Source of the DNA: Sulfurospirillum sp.
Lineage (GTDB): Bacteria > Campylobacterota > Campylobacteria > Campylobacterales > QNZT01
DNA: 24,476 nt
Direction of reading: 5' to 3'
Assembly (NCBI GenBank): GCA_003978455.1
Contig: QNZT01000099.1
Location: 1-24,476 of the forward strand
Numbering within the stretch: the first letter of the stretch is position 1; every line of letters begins with the position of its first letter. The notes under the pieces were generated by a model. It was not told the origin of the DNA, searched no databases, and was given only the letters and a program-made list of their open reading frames with translations. A program made the translations under genes and the position numbers. Positions 22,514-24,476 of this stretch are shown here, one piece after another.

Positions 22514-22786
22514 GGTTTTTCCTTCGATGCTTTTTGAAATTTGTCGCGTATCCTATCCAAAAATATCTTAATATTTGTTGATAAAAAAGGGTAATCCTTA
22601 AACTTGGTGTTTGGTTTTAAGAGTAGGATCTATAAAAAATAACCTGGAGTTTATTTTATCCCAGACTATTATGTGGATAGTTGTGTTAATATATTTATGA
22701 AGATATCCACTACATTGCCTGCTTTCCAAATGTGATATATGATATGGATATATTTTTCAATTTGAAATATACTCAGGAGATGATAC
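22514..22786. other. 273-nt AT-rich divergent intergenic region
   Basis: No gene was found here. On the minus strand TAGGAT (22552-22547) could be the -10 of rpmB. On the plus strand the AT-rich segment from 22681 to 22770 could hold the acetyltransferase promoter, but no single hexamer stands out. A perfect 7-nt inverted repeat, GTGGATA (22673-22679) and TATCCAC (22704-22710), and a second near-repeat TTTTTCAA/TTTGAAATAT at about 22751-22770 lie upstream of the acetyltransferase. The change to a more AT-rich composition begins in this gap. Confidence 0.5.
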
Positions 22787-23338
22787 GTGTTAAAACAGGA
22801 TTTTTTACGTATGTATAATACAAACAACTCTTCCAGTCGTTTAAAAAGAGTGGCTTCGACACTTTTGGCACCAGGGTTTCGTGCGATGGTCGTGTATCGC
22901 TTTGGAAGATGGATCAAAAGACAACATAAAATTGTACAGGCGATACTTTTACCGCTATATTTTTTATTAAACCAAAGACTTAAAATCAAATGGGGTATCC
23001 AAATCCCCGCTTCAGCCCAAATAGGAGAAGGTTTTTATATTGGGCATTTCGGAGGGATTACAATCGCTTCGGGTGCTGTCATCGGAAAAAATGTCAATAT
23101 TTCACAACAAGTAACGATAGGAGAAGCGGGGCAGGGTAAAAAAGCCGGTGCACCGACGATTGGAGATGACGTTTATATTGGAGCAGGGGCTAAAGTGATT
23201 GGTAAAATAAAAGTTGGAAACAATGCTAAAATCGGTGCCAATGCGGTGGTTTATAAAGATATACCCGATAATAGCATTGTGGTTAATTATCCCGGATACA
23301 AGATTATCTCCTATAAAGGAAACAGGCGACAGACTTGA
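22787..23338 (+). CDS. Hexapeptide-repeat acetyltransferase, serine O-acetyltransferase-like
   Basis: The 183-residue protein has an N-terminal helical part (about 1-65) with FRAMVVYRFGRWI, then a left-handed beta-helix (about 75-165) built of hexapeptides such as IPASAQIGEGFYIGH, GAVIGKNVNI and PTIGDDVYIGAGAKVIG. H87 in YIGHFGG is in the position of the catalytic histidine. This is the pattern of the CysE-like acetyltransferases often found in polysaccharide loci, so cysteine synthesis is not assured. The start is GTG at 22787, with AGGAG (22775-22779) 7 nt upstream; an overlapping ATG at 22780 is out of frame. No sugar or cysteine gene is adjacent. Confidence 0.82.
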   Translation: MLKQDFLRMYNTNNSSSRLKRVASTLLAPGFRAMVVYRFGRWIKRQHKIVQAILLPLYFLLNQRLKIKWGIQIPASAQIGEGFYIGHFGGITIASGAVIGKNVNISQQVTIGEAGQGKKAGAPTIGDDVYIGAGAKVIGKIKVGNNAKIGANAVVYKDIPDNSIVVNYPGYKIISYKGNRRQT

Positions 23339-23361
23339 TACATTGACCAGGGTTTATACTC

Positions 23362-24476
23362 TCACTTTTTCAAAATTATTTTTTTGCTCTCTCCATTATT
23401 ACTTTTAACGCTTATATCTAGCATTTTTTGTTTATTGATATTGCTATACTTTAGAAGTAGTTTACAAAAGTCATCTTGACTCATAGCAGAGGTCTCTTTA
23501 CCGTTAAACGATATAATTTTTTGACCAATTTTCAGATTTGCCTCTTTGGCGGGTGTTTTGTCTGTGATGGCTGATACAAATAAACCTTTGTTTTTATCCC
23601 AAAATGGGGTTAAGCCAAATGTATCGTTAAATCCTTCATCAATCACCCCTTGTTTGATAGCTTTAAAATAGACTTTTTGTGCCGGAAAGTCGATAATAAG
23701 ATCAAAATGTTTCAAAAAACCGTTACCTATCAGAAAAGCACCGCTATTGTCTACCTCTATTGGGAAAGATTTTATTTTGATCTTTGAATCAAGCGAAAAA
23801 TCTTTTGCAAGGTACTCTCTTTGTGTATGATTATTGTTCCCACCAATACTGCTTGAAGCAATGCCACGGATCTCTCTAAAGCTAAAACCTTGCTTTTGCA
23901 TCATAGGTATTACGCTTGGATTCCCAAGTTGTATATTTGCATTTTTGCCTGTATCTATCTGAAAATCTGCATTACCAAAAGGAAAATCAAGACGAACCAG
24001 CGGACCGTAACGATAGTTAAATTTTATATCTACAGGGATATACTCAATGTGTGGTATCTCTTTATCAGAAAATGTAATCTTTTGGTTTTGATAATCGACT
24101 TTTATTTTCATATCTTTCATCGTGTTGTATCCAAAGATACCATCAAAACCTAAACACGAAATAGGAAATTTGCTTTTAAAATCATCCACAAAGACAACAT
24201 AATCTTTAAAGCCTATATCGCCAACTTTTAAGAGTGGCAGCTTGTATAAAGAGCGGTCAAGCTTTCTGCCTTTACCAACAGTTTTGAGTTGCAACTCTTT
24301 TGCTAAAGCACTTGGAATCGTAGTTGGCGCAGCTGTATCAAATAAAAACTTGTATGTTTTACCAGCTATTTTAACATTTATTATAGGCAAACCACCAGAC
24401 CACTCAAAGGGAATGGTGCTTGTAAAATTTTTATCTACAATTGCTCCCATTCTAGATGGGTCTTGTGTAGTGTTTA
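23362..24476 (-). CDS. Two-lobed retropepsin-like aspartic protease with PDZ domain (5' truncated)
   Basis: The frame stays open past the ATG at 24450 to the window edge (preceding residues read NTTQDPSR), so the true start, probably with a signal peptide, is outside. Numbered from that ATG, lobe 1 has FLFDTAAP (D38), then GFDGIFGYNT and IKVDYQNQKITF. Lobe 2 has FQIDTGKN (D166), then LIGNGFLKHFDLIIDF and KVYF. A PDZ domain covers about 278-360 (GLFVSAI, PAKEANLKIGQKIISFNG). The retropepsin motif is normally DTGA/DSGA, so lobe 1 has Ala for Gly. Retropepsin-PDZ proteins are known in bacteria, mostly uncharacterised. It converges on the acetyltransferase gene with a 23-nt gap. Confidence 0.8.
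   Translation of the reverse strand, partial: NTTQDPSRMGAIVDKNFTSTIPFEWSGGLPIINVKIAGKTYKFLFDTAAPTTIPSALAKELQLKTVGKGRKLDRSLYKLPLLKVGDIGFKDYVVFVDDFKSKFPISCLGFDGIFGYNTMKDMKIKVDYQNQKITFSDKEIPHIEYIPVDIKFNYRYGPLVRLDFPFGNADFQIDTGKNANIQLGNPSVIPMMQKQGFSFREIRGIASSSIGGNNNHTQREYLAKDFSLDSKIKIKSFPIEVDNSGAFLIGNGFLKHFDLIIDFPAQKVYFKAIKQGVIDEGFNDTFGLTPFWDKNKGLFVSAITDKTPAKEANLKIGQKIISFNGKETSAMSQDDFCKLLLKYSNINKQKMLDISVKSNNGESKKIILKK

Overview
The window looks like chromosomal DNA from a Campylobacterota (Epsilonproteobacteria) member, most likely a free-living type such as Sulfurovum or Sulfurimonas. The basis is gene order. From memory, the run fmt, birA, parA, parB, atpF', atpF, atpH, atpA, atpG, atpD, atpC, exbB/tolQ, exbD/tolR, tolA-like, tolB, pal, ybgF/cpoB, slyD, fabD, pfs, TtcA-like gene matches the arrangement in Helicobacter pylori and Campylobacter jejuni. 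Base composition looks moderate by eye, higher than in host-associated relatives. No rRNA, tRNA, CRISPR array, integrase or insertion sequence was recognised.

Region 1 (1-3416, + strand) starts with the 3' end of proB and runs through fmt, birA, parA and parB with 4-20 nt overlaps or very short gaps. It links initiator-tRNA formylation and biotin attachment to the chromosome-partition pair. Region 2 (3494-9254, +) encodes the stalk and catalytic F1 parts of ATP synthase (b', b, delta, alpha, gamma, beta, epsilon). Subunits a and c are absent and must lie elsewhere. Region 3 (9256-13853, +) is the Tol-Pal envelope system: a TolQ/TolR proton channel, a TolA-like tether, periplasmic TolB, lipoprotein Pal and a CpoB-like coiled-coil/TPR protein. 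Region 4 (13899-17782, +) holds slyD, fabD, a nitrilase-fold protein without its catalytic cysteine, a 114-bp palindromic element, the MTA/SAH/aminodeoxyfutalosine nucleosidase gene, and a TtcA-like PP-loop protein lacking one expected cluster cysteine.

Region 5 (17771-19862) has a small convergent membrane protein, a long Lys/Ala/Glu-rich protein ending in a DUF2853-like domain, a hairpin-rich convergent spacer, and a YdcH/DUF465 protein. Region 6 (19902-22513, - strand) is rpmB followed by a likely kch-argJ-ydcH transcription unit, in which the K+ channel stop and the argJ start share one base (TAATG). Region 7 (about 22600-24476) is visibly more AT-rich. It carries a hexapeptide acetyltransferase and, convergently, a two-lobed retropepsin-like protein with a PDZ domain that runs off the window end.

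Most of the window is well-known housekeeping sequence. The points most worth a second look are the palindromic element at 16196-16309, the apparent pseudoenzyme beside it, the altered TtcA-like protein, the DUF2853 fusion, and the AT-rich right end. No stretch of 300 bases or more lacks a gene. The longest gap, 22514-22786, holds promoter-like AT-rich sequence and small inverted repeats.
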